The notes beneath the pieces are model-generated. The model ran no database searches. It worked only from the letters and a program-made list of their open reading frames with translations, and was not told where the DNA came from. Source: an uncultured Prevotellaceae bacterium (lineage in GTDB: Bacteria > Bacteroidota > Bacteroidia > Bacteroidales > Bacteroidaceae). Taken from it: a DNA stretch of 43,274 nt. Below are positions 17,650-26,457 of the stretch, piece by piece. The stretch spans positions 1 through 43,274 of the forward strand of contig CAMNIN010000030.1 in assembly GCA_946540735.1 (NCBI GenBank). The letters run 5' to 3'. The position numbers were made by a program, and so were the translations under genes. Numbering within the stretch: position 1 is the first letter of the stretch; the number at the start of each line of letters is the position of its first letter.

Positions 17650-19920
17650 ATGAAGAAGTCCATTCATATTATTCTGCTCCTGTTCCTGGTCGTCCTGTCT
17701 TCTTGTTCTTCAGAAGAGAAAAAATACCGCATTGGCATCTCACAATGCTCTGCTGATATTTGGCGCGACAAGCAGAATGATGAGCTCCGGATGGGTGCCT
17801 ATTTCCATGATAACGTGGAGTTGTGCTTTGCTGCTGCCTATGACAGTGACGAGCGCCAGGTGCAGCAGATTGACAGTCTGGTGGCCACAGGCATAGATTT
17901 GCTTATCGTGGCGCCCAATCAGGTTTCGACCATATCTCCGGCCATTGACCGCACTTACGACAAAGGTATTCCCGTCATCGTCTTTGAGCGGAAAACCAAC
18001 TCCCACAAATACACTGCCTATATGGGCGCCGACAATTACGAGATGGGGCAGCTCATGGGCGAGTATGTCGCCTCGCGGATGAACGGAAAGGGCACAGTGG
18101 CCGAGGTGATGGGATTGAAAGGTTCCTCGCCCGCTATCGAGCGGCACAAAGGCTTCGTCGATGCGCTCAGAGACTATCCCGGCATCCGGCTGCTCACGAC
18201 CCTTCAGGGTGATTGGACAGAGGAAAGTGCCTATCAAGCAGTGAAAAACTACAAAGGTGACCTGTCGACCGTGGATTTCGTGTTCGGCCAAAACGACCGC
18301 ATGGCCATGGGTGTGCGTCGTGCCCTTCTTGAGCAGCGGGGGGAGAAATCCCATCTGCCAAAGTTCTGTGGTATTGACGGACTGGCAGGCAAGAACGGGG
18401 GCATAGAGTTGGTCCGCGACTCCATTCTTGATGCTACCTATATCTATCCTACACATGGCGACCAACTCTTGCAGTTGGCCGTGGATATCCTTGACGGTAA
18501 GCCTTATGACAAGGAGGTACGCCTCATGTCGGCCCTCGTCACCCCGGATAATGCCAATGTGCTGTTGATGGAGAATGAGGAAATTTTCCGGCAGACTGAA
18601 TATCTCGGAAAATTACGCCACAAGGTCAGTGGCTATTTGGAGCAGATCAGCAATCAGCGTATGATTAACTTCTTTGCTGTCGGCATGGTTGTCTTGTTGC
18701 TCGTCGTTTTCCTCATCCTCTATCTGTATTTCCTGCAAAGAGCCAAGATTTCACTTGAACGAGAACAGATGGCTCATGCTCAACTTGATTTCTATACCCA
18801 AGTGAGTCATCAGTTGCGGACACCGCTGACGCTGATCGAAGGTCCTCTTGATCAATTGGCGGAGACTCCAGAACTGAAACAAGCCGGACCGCAAGCCTCC
18901 CAGATGTTTGCCATCGTGCGTCGGAATACTGAGCAGCTTTCCTCCTTGGTCAATCAGATTCTCGATGCTCAAACCGGAGCCGATCCCAAGAATCTTACTC
19001 CAGAGGAGGTCGATGCCATTACTGTGAAAGCCAGTGCCACTCTTGAGAATGACGGTATGACGGTAAATGAGTCCACGGCAAACACATCTCCTGATTCTGC
19101 CGGTGGCGCAGAACTGCCACACTTGCTCATTGTGGATGACAATGCTGATATCCGAGCATATCTCCGCTCTATCCTTCAGGGACATTATCATGTGAGTGAG
19201 GCTCCTGATGGAGAAAAAGGACTGAAATTGGCGCAAGAGGAAGTGCCCGACCTTATTGTGAGTGATGTGATGATGCCTGTGATGAATGGGCTGGAGTTCT
19301 GCCAACAGGTGAAAGATGATACGGTCACCTCTCACATCCCTGTCATCCTGCTTACTGCCAGAGCTCTCAGCAGACATCAGATCGAAGGCTACCAGAGTGG
19401 AGCCGATGCCTATATCACCAAGCCCTTCTCCTCAGAGTTGCTGTTGGCACGTATCAGTAACCTGCTGCGCAACCGTCGATTGCTCAAGGATATCTGGGCC
19501 ACCGGCAGTACTGTGGATACTTCTGTAGCCCCAACTGCTTCGCTGGAAAAGGAAACGGCGGCTAACACTATCCAGGAACAACCAAAGCCAACTCCGTCGG
19601 AGATGCGTGACAATGAGTTTATCGGCCGTTTCAAGAAGGTCGTGGAAGAAAAACTTGCCGACAGTGATCTCAGCGTCGAGGACATTGCTTCCGATATGCA
19701 TCTGAGCCGTGTTCAACTTTACCGAAAGGTAAAAGCCCTCACAGGATCCACACCTGTGGAATTGTTGCGTAGGGCTCGCTTGACCCGTGGCCGTCGGTTG
19801 CTTGAGACGACAAGCAAGAATATCTCCGAAGTCGCTTATGAGGTTGGCTTCTCTGCTCCAAGTTATTTCACCAAATGCTATAAGGACGAGTTCGGCACAC
19901 TTCCAGGAGAGGACAGATGA
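17650..19920 (+). CDS. Hybrid two-component sensor-regulator of the fructan locus, without HATPase domain
   Basis: This 756-residue protein has, in order: a leader with a lipobox-like LSSC (Cys19); a type I sugar-binding periplasmic domain (about 25-310, with YMGADNYEMGQLMGEY and VFGQNDRMAMG); a membrane helix (about 340-362); a HisKA region with VSHQLRTPLTLI (His387); a receiver domain (about 491-607, phospho-acceptor Asp539 in VSDVMMP, Lys591 in ITKPF); and an AraC-type DNA-binding domain (about 660-756). Only about 50 linker residues separate HisKA from the receiver. No N, G1 or G2 box is visible, so the ATP-binding kinase domain is missing. The family relative BT1754 of B. thetaiotaomicron binds fructose and controls a fructan locus, and the neighbours here fit that role. 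The AraC domain ends a little early (FGTLPGEDR). Confidence 0.88.
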   Translation: MKKSIHIILLLFLVVLSSCSSEEKKYRIGISQCSADIWRDKQNDELRMGAYFHDNVELCFAAAYDSDERQVQQIDSLVATGIDLLIVAPNQVSTISPAIDRTYDKGIPVIVFERKTNSHKYTAYMGADNYEMGQLMGEYVASRMNGKGTVAEVMGLKGSSPAIERHKGFVDALRDYPGIRLLTTLQGDWTEESAYQAVKNYKGDLSTVDFVFGQNDRMAMGVRRALLEQRGEKSHLPKFCGIDGLAGKNGGIELVRDSILDATYIYPTHGDQLLQLAVDILDGKPYDKEVRLMSALVTPDNANVLLMENEEIFRQTEYLGKLRHKVSGYLEQISNQRMINFFAVGMVVLLLVVFLILYLYFLQRAKISLEREQMAHAQLDFYTQVSHQLRTPLTLIEGPLDQLAETPELKQAGPQASQMFAIVRRNTEQLSSLVNQILDAQTGADPKNLTPEEVDAITVKASATLENDGMTVNESTANTSPDSAGGAELPHLLIVDDNADIRAYLRSILQGHYHVSEAPDGEKGLKLAQEEVPDLIVSDVMMPVMNGLEFCQQVKDDTVTSHIPVILLTARALSRHQIEGYQSGADAYITKPFSSELLLARISNLLRNRRLLKDIWATGSTVDTSVAPTASLEKETAANTIQEQPKPTPSEMRDNEFIGRFKKVVEEKLADSDLSVEDIASDMHLSRVQLYRKVKALTGSTPVELLRRARLTRGRRLLETTSKNISEVAYEVGFSAPSYFTKCYKDEFGTLPGEDR

Positions 19921-19971
19921 GGCCACCACTGACGGTTTGAGGCTTTTTCACACACTATCTGATATTCTCAA

Positions 19972-20033
19972 AAATCGTTCATTCACTGCGAAATTTGTTA
20001 CATGCAACAAATCTCCACTGTGATGAACGATTT
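19972..20033. promoter_or_regulatory. Concentric double palindrome upstream of susC (candidate operator)
   Basis: The outer arms AAATCGTTCAT (19972-19982) and ATGAACGATTT (20023-20033) are perfect inverted repeats. The inner arms ATTTGTT (19993-19999) and AACAAAT (20006-20012) are also perfect, with CATG at the centre. Both pairs share the same dyad axis at 20002.5. The element ends 27 bases before the susC -7 box. Binding by the AraC-type domain of the adjacent regulator is inference. It could also be a transcript hairpin. Confidence 0.6.
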
Positions 20034-20060
20034 GTTTTATCCTCTTTTTCAGGTCATTGC

Positions 20061-20068
20061 TACTTTTG
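20061..20068 (+). promoter_or_regulatory. -7 element of the susC promoter
   Basis: TACTTTTG is a perfect TAnnTTTG, 48 bases before the susC ATG at 20117. The -33 region is only TTTT-like (20035-20038) and overlaps the sequence just after the operator candidate, as expected for a promoter that depends on an activator. Confidence 0.6.
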
Positions 20069-20116
20069 TGGCAGATAATTCGAAAACACAGAAGTACTAA
20101 CCAAAACGTTAAAGCA

Positions 20117-23100
20117 ATGAAAGAACCGACAATTGCGAAGAGAAAAGTGCCGGTAGGTCTCAGCACCCATCGGCACGAAAAGTGCAATTTGTGCAAGAGA
20201 TTTCTTCTTGCCATGATGCTGGTGATAACCAGTGTGATGTCTTATGCGCAAACAGAGATCACAGGCACCGTTGTCGATGAGACTGGCGAGGGTGTCATCG
20301 GCGCCACAATCATGGAGAAAGGAACCTCTAATGGCACAGTGACCGACCTTGATGGTAACTTCCGCCTGAATGTAGAGCCTGGCAAGACACTTGTGGTCAC
20401 CTATATCGGCTATGATGACATCGAGGTGATTGCTGCACCCAACCTCAACATCTCCCTCAAGGAAAATGTCAGTGAGCTGAAAGAAGTGATCGTCACTGGT
20501 TACACCACCCAGCGAAAGGCCGATCTCACGGGAGCTGTCTCGACCGTAACCCCAAGCGACTTGGCAAAGCAAAATGAGAACAACCCTATCAAGGCCATGC
20601 AGGGACGTGTGCCGGGCATGAACATCTCCGCTGACGGATCTCCTTCAGGCAGCGCCACAGTGCGCATACGTGGTATAGGTACACTCAACAACAATGATCC
20701 TCTCTATATTATCGACGGCGTTCCCACCAAAGCGGGAATGCATGAGCTCAATGGCAACGATATAGAAAGCATCCAGGTGCTGAAAGATGCAGCGTCGGCA
20801 AGTATCTATGGGTCGCGTGCCGCCAACGGTGTGATCATCATCACGACCAAGCGTGGAAAGGAGGGCAAGGTGAGAATCGACTTCGATGGCAGTATCGCAT
20901 TGCAGACCTATGCACACAAGATGGAAGTGCTCAATGCCGAGGAATTCGGAAAAGTGATGTGGCAGGGATATGTGAACGATGGACTCGACCCCAATTCCAA
21001 TGGTTTGGGCTACCGTTACAATTGGAGCTACGATCCACAAGGCAGACCTGTGCTCAATAATATCTCCATGAGCAAATTCCTCGATGTGGCCGGGACTACA
21101 CCCGCAGCTGATACGGATTGGTTTGACAAAACCACACGCTCCGGTCTCGTTCAGCAGTACAATGTGTCGCTGAGCAATGGGTCAGAGCGGGGCACCTCCT
21201 TCTTCTCTCTCGGATATTATAAAAACAAAGGTATCATCGAGAGTAGCGATTTCAGCCGATATTCCGCTCGTATGAACTCTGAATACAAACTGCTGAAAAT
21301 AGGAGACAAGAACATCGTGACCGTGGGGGAGCATTTCACACTCAACCGCACGAGTGAGGTTCAGGCTCCTGGTGGCTTTCTTGAGAATGTATTGCAGTTC
21401 AACCCCTCTTTGCCAGTATATACCACAGACGGGGAGTTCGCCGGACCTGTGGGCGGCTATCCCGACAGGGAAAATCCCGTGGCTCGACTGAAGCGTAATG
21501 CCGATAACCGCTACACCTATTGGCGTACATTCGGAGATGTGTTCATCAACATCAATCCGTTGAAGGACTTCAATATCAAGTCCACATTCGGTATCGACTA
21601 TGCGCAGAAGCAACAGCGCTTTTTCACCTATCCCGTCACAGAGGGTACGGTGGCTAACTCAACCAATGCTGTCGAAGCGAAACAGGAGCATTGGACCAAA
21701 TGGATGTGGAATGCCATCGCTACCTATAACTTCTCTAAAGGACAGCACCATGGGGATGCCATGGTCGGTATAGAGCTTAACCGTGAGGACGATGTTAATT
21801 TCAGTGGTAAGAAGTTTGACTTCGCTGTGCTCACTCCCGATTACATGTGGCCTAATGCCGGAGTAGGGGAGGCTGAGTCATACGGCTCTGGAGAGGGCTA
21901 TACGCTGGTGTCCTATTTCGGTAAAGTCAACTACAACTATGCCGACAGATATCTCCTGAGTCTTACCATGCGATATGATGGAAGTAGCCGATTCGGAAAA
22001 AACAACCGCTATGGTATGTTCCCCTCTGTCAGTGGTGGTTGGAGAATCAGCGAGGAGTCTTTCATGGAGAATGTCAACTGGCTTGACAATTTGAAACTCA
22101 GAGCAAGTTGGGGACAGACGGGTAACCAGGAAATCTCAAATATCGCAAGATATACGCTCTACGAAAGTAATTATGGCGAAGCGGGCTTTGGGGGTCAGAG
22201 CTATGGTACCAGTTATGATATTGCTGGAACCAATGGAGGGCAGACCCTGCCCAGCGGATTCAAACGCAATCAACTCGGAAATGATGACCTGAAGTGGGAA
22301 ACTACTACGCAAACCAACATCGGTGTGGATTTCGGACTGTTCCGCAACGCTCTATATGGTTCTTTTGAGTGGTATTACAAGAAGACCAAGGACATCCTGG
22401 TCTATATGCCAGGTATCGGCGTAATGGGCGAAGGATCAAGCCAGTGGATCAATGCTGGTGAGATGGAGAACAAAGGTATCGAACTGAATGTGGGATACCG
22501 AGGAAGAGTGGGCGATTTCCAATACGATTTCTCTGGAAATATCGGAACATACCGCAACAAAGTGACGAAATTGCCTGAGACTATCGCTGCGAACGGCACT
22601 TTCGGCGGCAATGGAGTGGAAAGCGTGGTTGGACACCCTATGTACTCACAGGTGGGCTATGTGTATGACGGTATCTTCAAAAGCCAGGAAGAAATCGACA
22701 ACCATGCCACACAGAACGGTGCCGGATTGGGACGCATCAGATGGAAAGACCTCAATAACGATGGTGTCATCAGCGAGGCCGACCAAAAATGGATCTATAA
22801 TCCAGTGCCCGATTTCACATGGGGACTGAACATCTATCTTCAGTATAAGGATTTCGACTTCACCATGTTCTGGCAGGGCGCTCAGGGTGTGGACGTGATC
22901 AGCGACTTGAAAAAAGAAACTGATCTTTGGAGTGGCCTGAACATCTCCAATCTGAACAAAGGACGCCGACTGCTTGATGCCTGGACACCATCCAACAATG
23001 GATCCAACATCCCTGCCATTAGCACCATGGATAACAATAATGAGAAGCGTGTGAGCAGTTATTTCGTGGAGAATGGGTCTTATGCCAAGCTGCGCACCAT

Positions 23101-23290
23101 ACAATTCGGATATAATTTCCCGAAGAGTATCTGCCAAAAGATCTATATGGAGCGCCTACGCATGTATGTCTCTGCTCAGAACCTGCTCACAGTCAAAAGC
23201 AAGAGCTTCACAGGCGTGGATCCCGAAAATGCCAATTTCGGCTATCCTATACCTCTCAATATCACATTCGGACTTAATATATCATTCTAA
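20117..23290 (+). CDS. susC: SusC-family TonB-dependent outer-membrane transporter (fructan oligosaccharides)
   Basis: This 1057-residue protein has an unusually long leader. About 27 residues including CNLCK precede the hydrophobic core RFLLAMMLVITSV, and cleavage is likely near SYAQ. A carboxypeptidase-regulatory-like domain follows (TEITGTVVDETGEGVIGATI), then a TonB-box-like KEVIVTGY. The plug contains RIRGIGTLNNNDPLYIIDGVP, and the large beta-barrel ends NITFGLNISF. It imports oligosaccharides across the outer membrane with its SusD lid. The in-frame extension to 20057 was rejected because it begins with TTG and overlaps the promoter. SusD follows after 14 bases. Substrate assignment rests on the GH32 enzymes and fructokinase of the locus. 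Confidence 0.95.
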   Translation: MKEPTIAKRKVPVGLSTHRHEKCNLCKRFLLAMMLVITSVMSYAQTEITGTVVDETGEGVIGATIMEKGTSNGTVTDLDGNFRLNVEPGKTLVVTYIGYDDIEVIAAPNLNISLKENVSELKEVIVTGYTTQRKADLTGAVSTVTPSDLAKQNENNPIKAMQGRVPGMNISADGSPSGSATVRIRGIGTLNNNDPLYIIDGVPTKAGMHELNGNDIESIQVLKDAASASIYGSRAANGVIIITTKRGKEGKVRIDFDGSIALQTYAHKMEVLNAEEFGKVMWQGYVNDGLDPNSNGLGYRYNWSYDPQGRPVLNNISMSKFLDVAGTTPAADTDWFDKTTRSGLVQQYNVSLSNGSERGTSFFSLGYYKNKGIIESSDFSRYSARMNSEYKLLKIGDKNIVTVGEHFTLNRTSEVQAPGGFLENVLQFNPSLPVYTTDGEFAGPVGGYPDRENPVARLKRNADNRYTYWRTFGDVFININPLKDFNIKSTFGIDYAQKQQRFFTYPVTEGTVANSTNAVEAKQEHWTKWMWNAIATYNFSKGQHHGDAMVGIELNREDDVNFSGKKFDFAVLTPDYMWPNAGVGEAESYGSGEGYTLVSYFGKVNYNYADRYLLSLTMRYDGSSRFGKNNRYGMFPSVSGGWRISEESFMENVNWLDNLKLRASWGQTGNQEISNIARYTLYESNYGEAGFGGQSYGTSYDIAGTNGGQTLPSGFKRNQLGNDDLKWETTTQTNIGVDFGLFRNALYGSFEWYYKKTKDILVYMPGIGVMGEGSSQWINAGEMENKGIELNVGYRGRVGDFQYDFSGNIGTYRNKVTKLPETIAANGTFGGNGVESVVGHPMYSQVGYVYDGIFKSQEEIDNHATQNGAGLGRIRWKDLNNDGVISEADQKWIYNPVPDFTWGLNIYLQYKDFDFTMFWQGAQGVDVISDLKKETDLWSGLNISNLNKGRRLLDAWTPSNNGSNIPAISTMDNNNEKRVSSYFVENGSYAKLRTIQFGYNFPKSICQKIYMERLRMYVSAQNLLTVKSKSFTGVDPENANFGYPIPLNITFGLNISF

Positions 23291-23304
23291 AAGGACACAA
23301 CGTT

Positions 23305-25035
23305 ATGAATACAAAGATATACAATCTCATCTGTGTGGGGCTGATTGCCTGTGCTCTCAGTTCTTGCTCCGATTTCCTCGATGAACACACTCCACAGGCC
23401 ACGCTCAGCGATGATCAGGTAAAAGACCCTGAGAATGCGGAGGCTATGGTCGTGTCAGCTTATGCTGTCTTTACTACGGCTGAAGACATCAACTCGTCGT
23501 TTTCCATGTGGAATTTCGATGTGCGTTCAGACGATGCTTATAAAGGCGGCAGTGGAACCAGTGACGGTGATGTTTTTCATCAACTCGAGGTGCAGCAAGG
23601 CGTGCTCACCACCAACTGGAACATCAATGATATTTGGGTGCGCTTGTTCAACAGCCTTTCACGTGTGAACAGTGCCATAGCACTGCTCAACGCTACGGAT
23701 GATAGCTATGCCATGAAACAGCAACGTCTGGCTGAGATGAAATTCCTCCGGGCTTATGGACATTTCCTGCTGAAAAGACTCTTCAAAAGAATTCCGTTCG
23801 TCGTCAACGAGAACTTGTCGTACGACGAGTATAACCAGCTGTCGAATACCACTTTCAGTAATGATGAGGGATGGCAACTGATCATCGATGACCTGATGGA
23901 GGCTTATAATACCCTTCCCGAAACTCAGTCCGACAAAGGGCGGCCCACGAAGGCTGCTGCGGCGGCATTCCTTGCCAAAGTCTATCTTTACAAAGCCTAT
24001 CGGCAGGATGATCCCAGCACCAACCAGGTGACGGAAATCAACCGCTCTGACCTGGAGAAGGTCATCGAGTTCACCAATCCTGCCCTGTACGCCAATTACG
24101 GACTGGAAGATGACATACACAACAACTTCCGGCCTGAAGAGCAGTATGAGAACGGAAAAGAGAGCCTTTGGGCTATCCAGTATTCACGAAATGATGGCTC
24201 CACTTATGGCAATTTGAACTGGAGCTACGGACTTATCCCACCAAACATTCCAGGTGCCACGGACGGAGGCTGTGATTTTTACAAACCGTCACAGAACCTT
24301 GTGAACGCTTACCGAACAGGAGCCGACGGATTGCCTCTCATTGATACTTTCAATAATAAGGATTACGATAAGACCACCGACAATGTGGATCCCAGACTTT
24401 TCCTCACGGTGGGTATCCCTGGCCTTCCCTATATGTTCAACAAAAACTATATGATGGAAGAGACCAGTATCTGGAGCCGCTCCAACGGACTCTATGGATA
24501 TAATGTCTCACTGAAGCACAACGTCGACCCGGCCCTCATCGACAACTACCTCATCAAAGGCAGTTATTGGGCAAGCCCGATGAACAGGATCGTCTTCAGG
24601 TATGCCGATGTGCTCTTGGAACGTGCAGAGGCATATGCGCAGCTCGGAAATGCCGAACAAGCCATCTCTCTTGTAAATCAGATAAGGAGTCGTGCGGCTT
24701 CCAGCACACAGATGATTTCAAACTACCAGAATAATTACGGAGTCAAGATGTATATCACCAACTACCGGGGCAATTATTCCAAGGAGGATGCTATACGTAT
24801 CGTGAAAATGGAACGCCGTCTGGAACTCGGTATGGAGAGTGAGCGCTTCTTCGACCTTGTCAGATGGGGAGAGGCCGCTACAGTACTCAACAAATACTAT
24901 GCAGAGGAAATCGACAACTGCGCCATCTATGGTGGTGCCCATTTCACGGCCAACAAAGATGAATACCTGCCTATTCCTTTTAGTCAGATCTCAGCTTCCA
25001 ACGGACACTATACACAAAATATTGGCAATTGGTAA
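23305..25035 (+). CDS. susD: SusD-family surface glycan-binding lipoprotein
   Basis: This 576-residue protein has a signal peptide and lipobox ALSSC (Cys21), followed by SDFLDEHTPQATLSD, the usual mature N-terminus of SusD proteins. The alpha-helical TPR-like scaffold is recognisable in INDIWVRLFNSLSRVNSAIA and EMKFLRAYGHFLLKRLF. RYADVLLERAEAYAQLGN and the C-terminal RLELGMESERFFDLVRWGEA complete the family pattern. It forms the extracellular lid over SusC and binds the polysaccharide. It is in the same operon as susC (14-base gap) and the glycan-binding lipoprotein (18-base gap). Confidence 0.95.
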   Translation: MNTKIYNLICVGLIACALSSCSDFLDEHTPQATLSDDQVKDPENAEAMVVSAYAVFTTAEDINSSFSMWNFDVRSDDAYKGGSGTSDGDVFHQLEVQQGVLTTNWNINDIWVRLFNSLSRVNSAIALLNATDDSYAMKQQRLAEMKFLRAYGHFLLKRLFKRIPFVVNENLSYDEYNQLSNTTFSNDEGWQLIIDDLMEAYNTLPETQSDKGRPTKAAAAAFLAKVYLYKAYRQDDPSTNQVTEINRSDLEKVIEFTNPALYANYGLEDDIHNNFRPEEQYENGKESLWAIQYSRNDGSTYGNLNWSYGLIPPNIPGATDGGCDFYKPSQNLVNAYRTGADGLPLIDTFNNKDYDKTTDNVDPRLFLTVGIPGLPYMFNKNYMMEETSIWSRSNGLYGYNVSLKHNVDPALIDNYLIKGSYWASPMNRIVFRYADVLLERAEAYAQLGNAEQAISLVNQIRSRAASSTQMISNYQNNYGVKMYITNYRGNYSKEDAIRIVKMERRLELGMESERFFDLVRWGEAATVLNKYYAEEIDNCAIYGGAHFTANKDEYLPIPFSQISASNGHYTQNIGNW

Positions 25036-25053
25036 TATAAAACTTCGAACGTC

Positions 25054-26451
25054 ATGAAAACAAAATTTTTGTACATCATAGGTGCCATCTGTCTCATGTG
25101 CGGCCTGGCCTCATGCTCAGATGACAATACGAGCGACTTGCAGCTGAACGGCAATTGCATGGTGGAGTCTTTCAAACTCGACAATTACGAAGGACATATC
25201 GATCTCGCCTCTCGCAGTATCGAAGTGCGGCTTCCCGAAGTCTATGAGACATCGGCTATGGAGGTCTCTGCACTTCAAATCTCCGAGGGTGCAAGCTGTA
25301 ACGTTAAACAAGGTGACAGGTTGAATATGAACTCTGCCAAAGTGCTGCATGTGACCAATGGAGATGTATTCATCGACTGGACCGTCAGCGTGCTCCACGA
25401 TGAGGCACGTATCACACAATTTGTCATCAACGACATCTATACAGGGGCTATCGATCAAGACACAAAGACCATTACTGTCTATGTGCCTGCTTCGGTCGGA
25501 CTCACCAATCTGGTTCCTACGATCACTTACAGTGCCAATGCTACCATTACTCCGGCTTCTGGTGTGGCACAGGATTTCTCCCAACCTGTGACTTACAAGG
25601 TGACCAATAACTCTGCTGAGTCAACCTACACCGTGAGGGTGATTGCTATTGACAAACCATCGGCATTGTTCATCGGCTCCGCTCCCTCTATGAACGAACT
25701 TGACGATGAGGCCAAGACTGCTTGCCAGTGGATGCTGGGCAATGTCAACAACTCGCTTTACGCTTCGTTTGCCGACTTGCGTTCGGGAACGCTCGACTTG
25801 TCGGAATGCAAGCTGATTTGGTGGCATTACCATGTCGACGGTGGTGTCGACGGACACGATGTGTTCGTGGCTAAGGCCACCGATGCACTCGATACGAAAA
25901 ACGAGCTGCGGGCATTCTATGAGAGGGGCGGAGCGTTCTTGCTCACACGATACGCTACCAACCTGCCATCATTCATAGGTACCACCGGAGATGATGAATG
26001 GACAACACCTAACAACTGTTGGGGACAGAACGAAGATGCTGCTGAGCTCTGTGGCGGTCCTTGGTCTTTCAATATCTATGAAGGAAAGAAAGATCATCCG
26101 CTGTGGGCTAACCTGATTGCTGGCGACGATCCCAACATGGTGTATTGCACGGATGCCGGTTATCACATCACCAACTCCACCGCCCAATATCATATCGGTA
26201 CGGACTGGGGTGGATATGATGACCATGCCGCTTGGGAAAACCGAACTGGTGGAAAAATCCTCGGCGTAGGTGGCGATGGCGCAGTGGTGGCATGGGAATA
26301 TCCTGCCAAGGATGGCAAGGGTGGCATCATCTGCATCGGCTCTGGTTGCTACGACTGGTACTCCTATACCTATGAGGCTGGCTATTCCGAGAAATTCCAT
26401 AAGAATATCTCGATTATCACGCAAAATGCATTCAATTACCTAATGAAATAA
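25054..26451 (+). CDS. Surface glycan-binding lipoprotein (SusE/F position, DUF4960-like)
   Basis: This 465-residue lipoprotein has the lipobox GLASC at Cys21, followed by SDDNTSD, an acidic start consistent with surface export in Bacteroidetes. The N-terminal half (about 30-205) forms two Ig-like beta domains; TYTVRVIAIDKPSALFIGSA marks the boundary. The C-terminal half, with KLIWWHYHVDGGVDGHDVFV and GGAFLLTRYATNLPSFIG, resembles the DUF4960 domain found in fructan-locus binding proteins such as BT1761. It probably captures fructan at the cell surface and passes it to the surface GH32 enzyme and SusD. It lacks visible enzymatic motifs. The gene lies six bases before the GH32 gene. Confidence 0.82.
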   Translation: MKTKFLYIIGAICLMCGLASCSDDNTSDLQLNGNCMVESFKLDNYEGHIDLASRSIEVRLPEVYETSAMEVSALQISEGASCNVKQGDRLNMNSAKVLHVTNGDVFIDWTVSVLHDEARITQFVINDIYTGAIDQDTKTITVYVPASVGLTNLVPTITYSANATITPASGVAQDFSQPVTYKVTNNSAESTYTVRVIAIDKPSALFIGSAPSMNELDDEAKTACQWMLGNVNNSLYASFADLRSGTLDLSECKLIWWHYHVDGGVDGHDVFVAKATDALDTKNELRAFYERGGAFLLTRYATNLPSFIGTTGDDEWTTPNNCWGQNEDAAELCGGPWSFNIYEGKKDHPLWANLIAGDDPNMVYCTDAGYHITNSTAQYHIGTDWGGYDDHAAWENRTGGKILGVGGDGAVVAWEYPAKDGKGGIICIGSGCYDWYSYTYEAGYSEKFHKNISIITQNAFNYLMK

Positions 26452-26457
26452 GACGTT

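Noticed and set aside
19781..19960. Frameshift at the C-terminus of the AraC domain
   Set aside because: The domain ends only slightly early, and the alternative frame after the stop does not continue the family pattern, so a frameshift is not supported.
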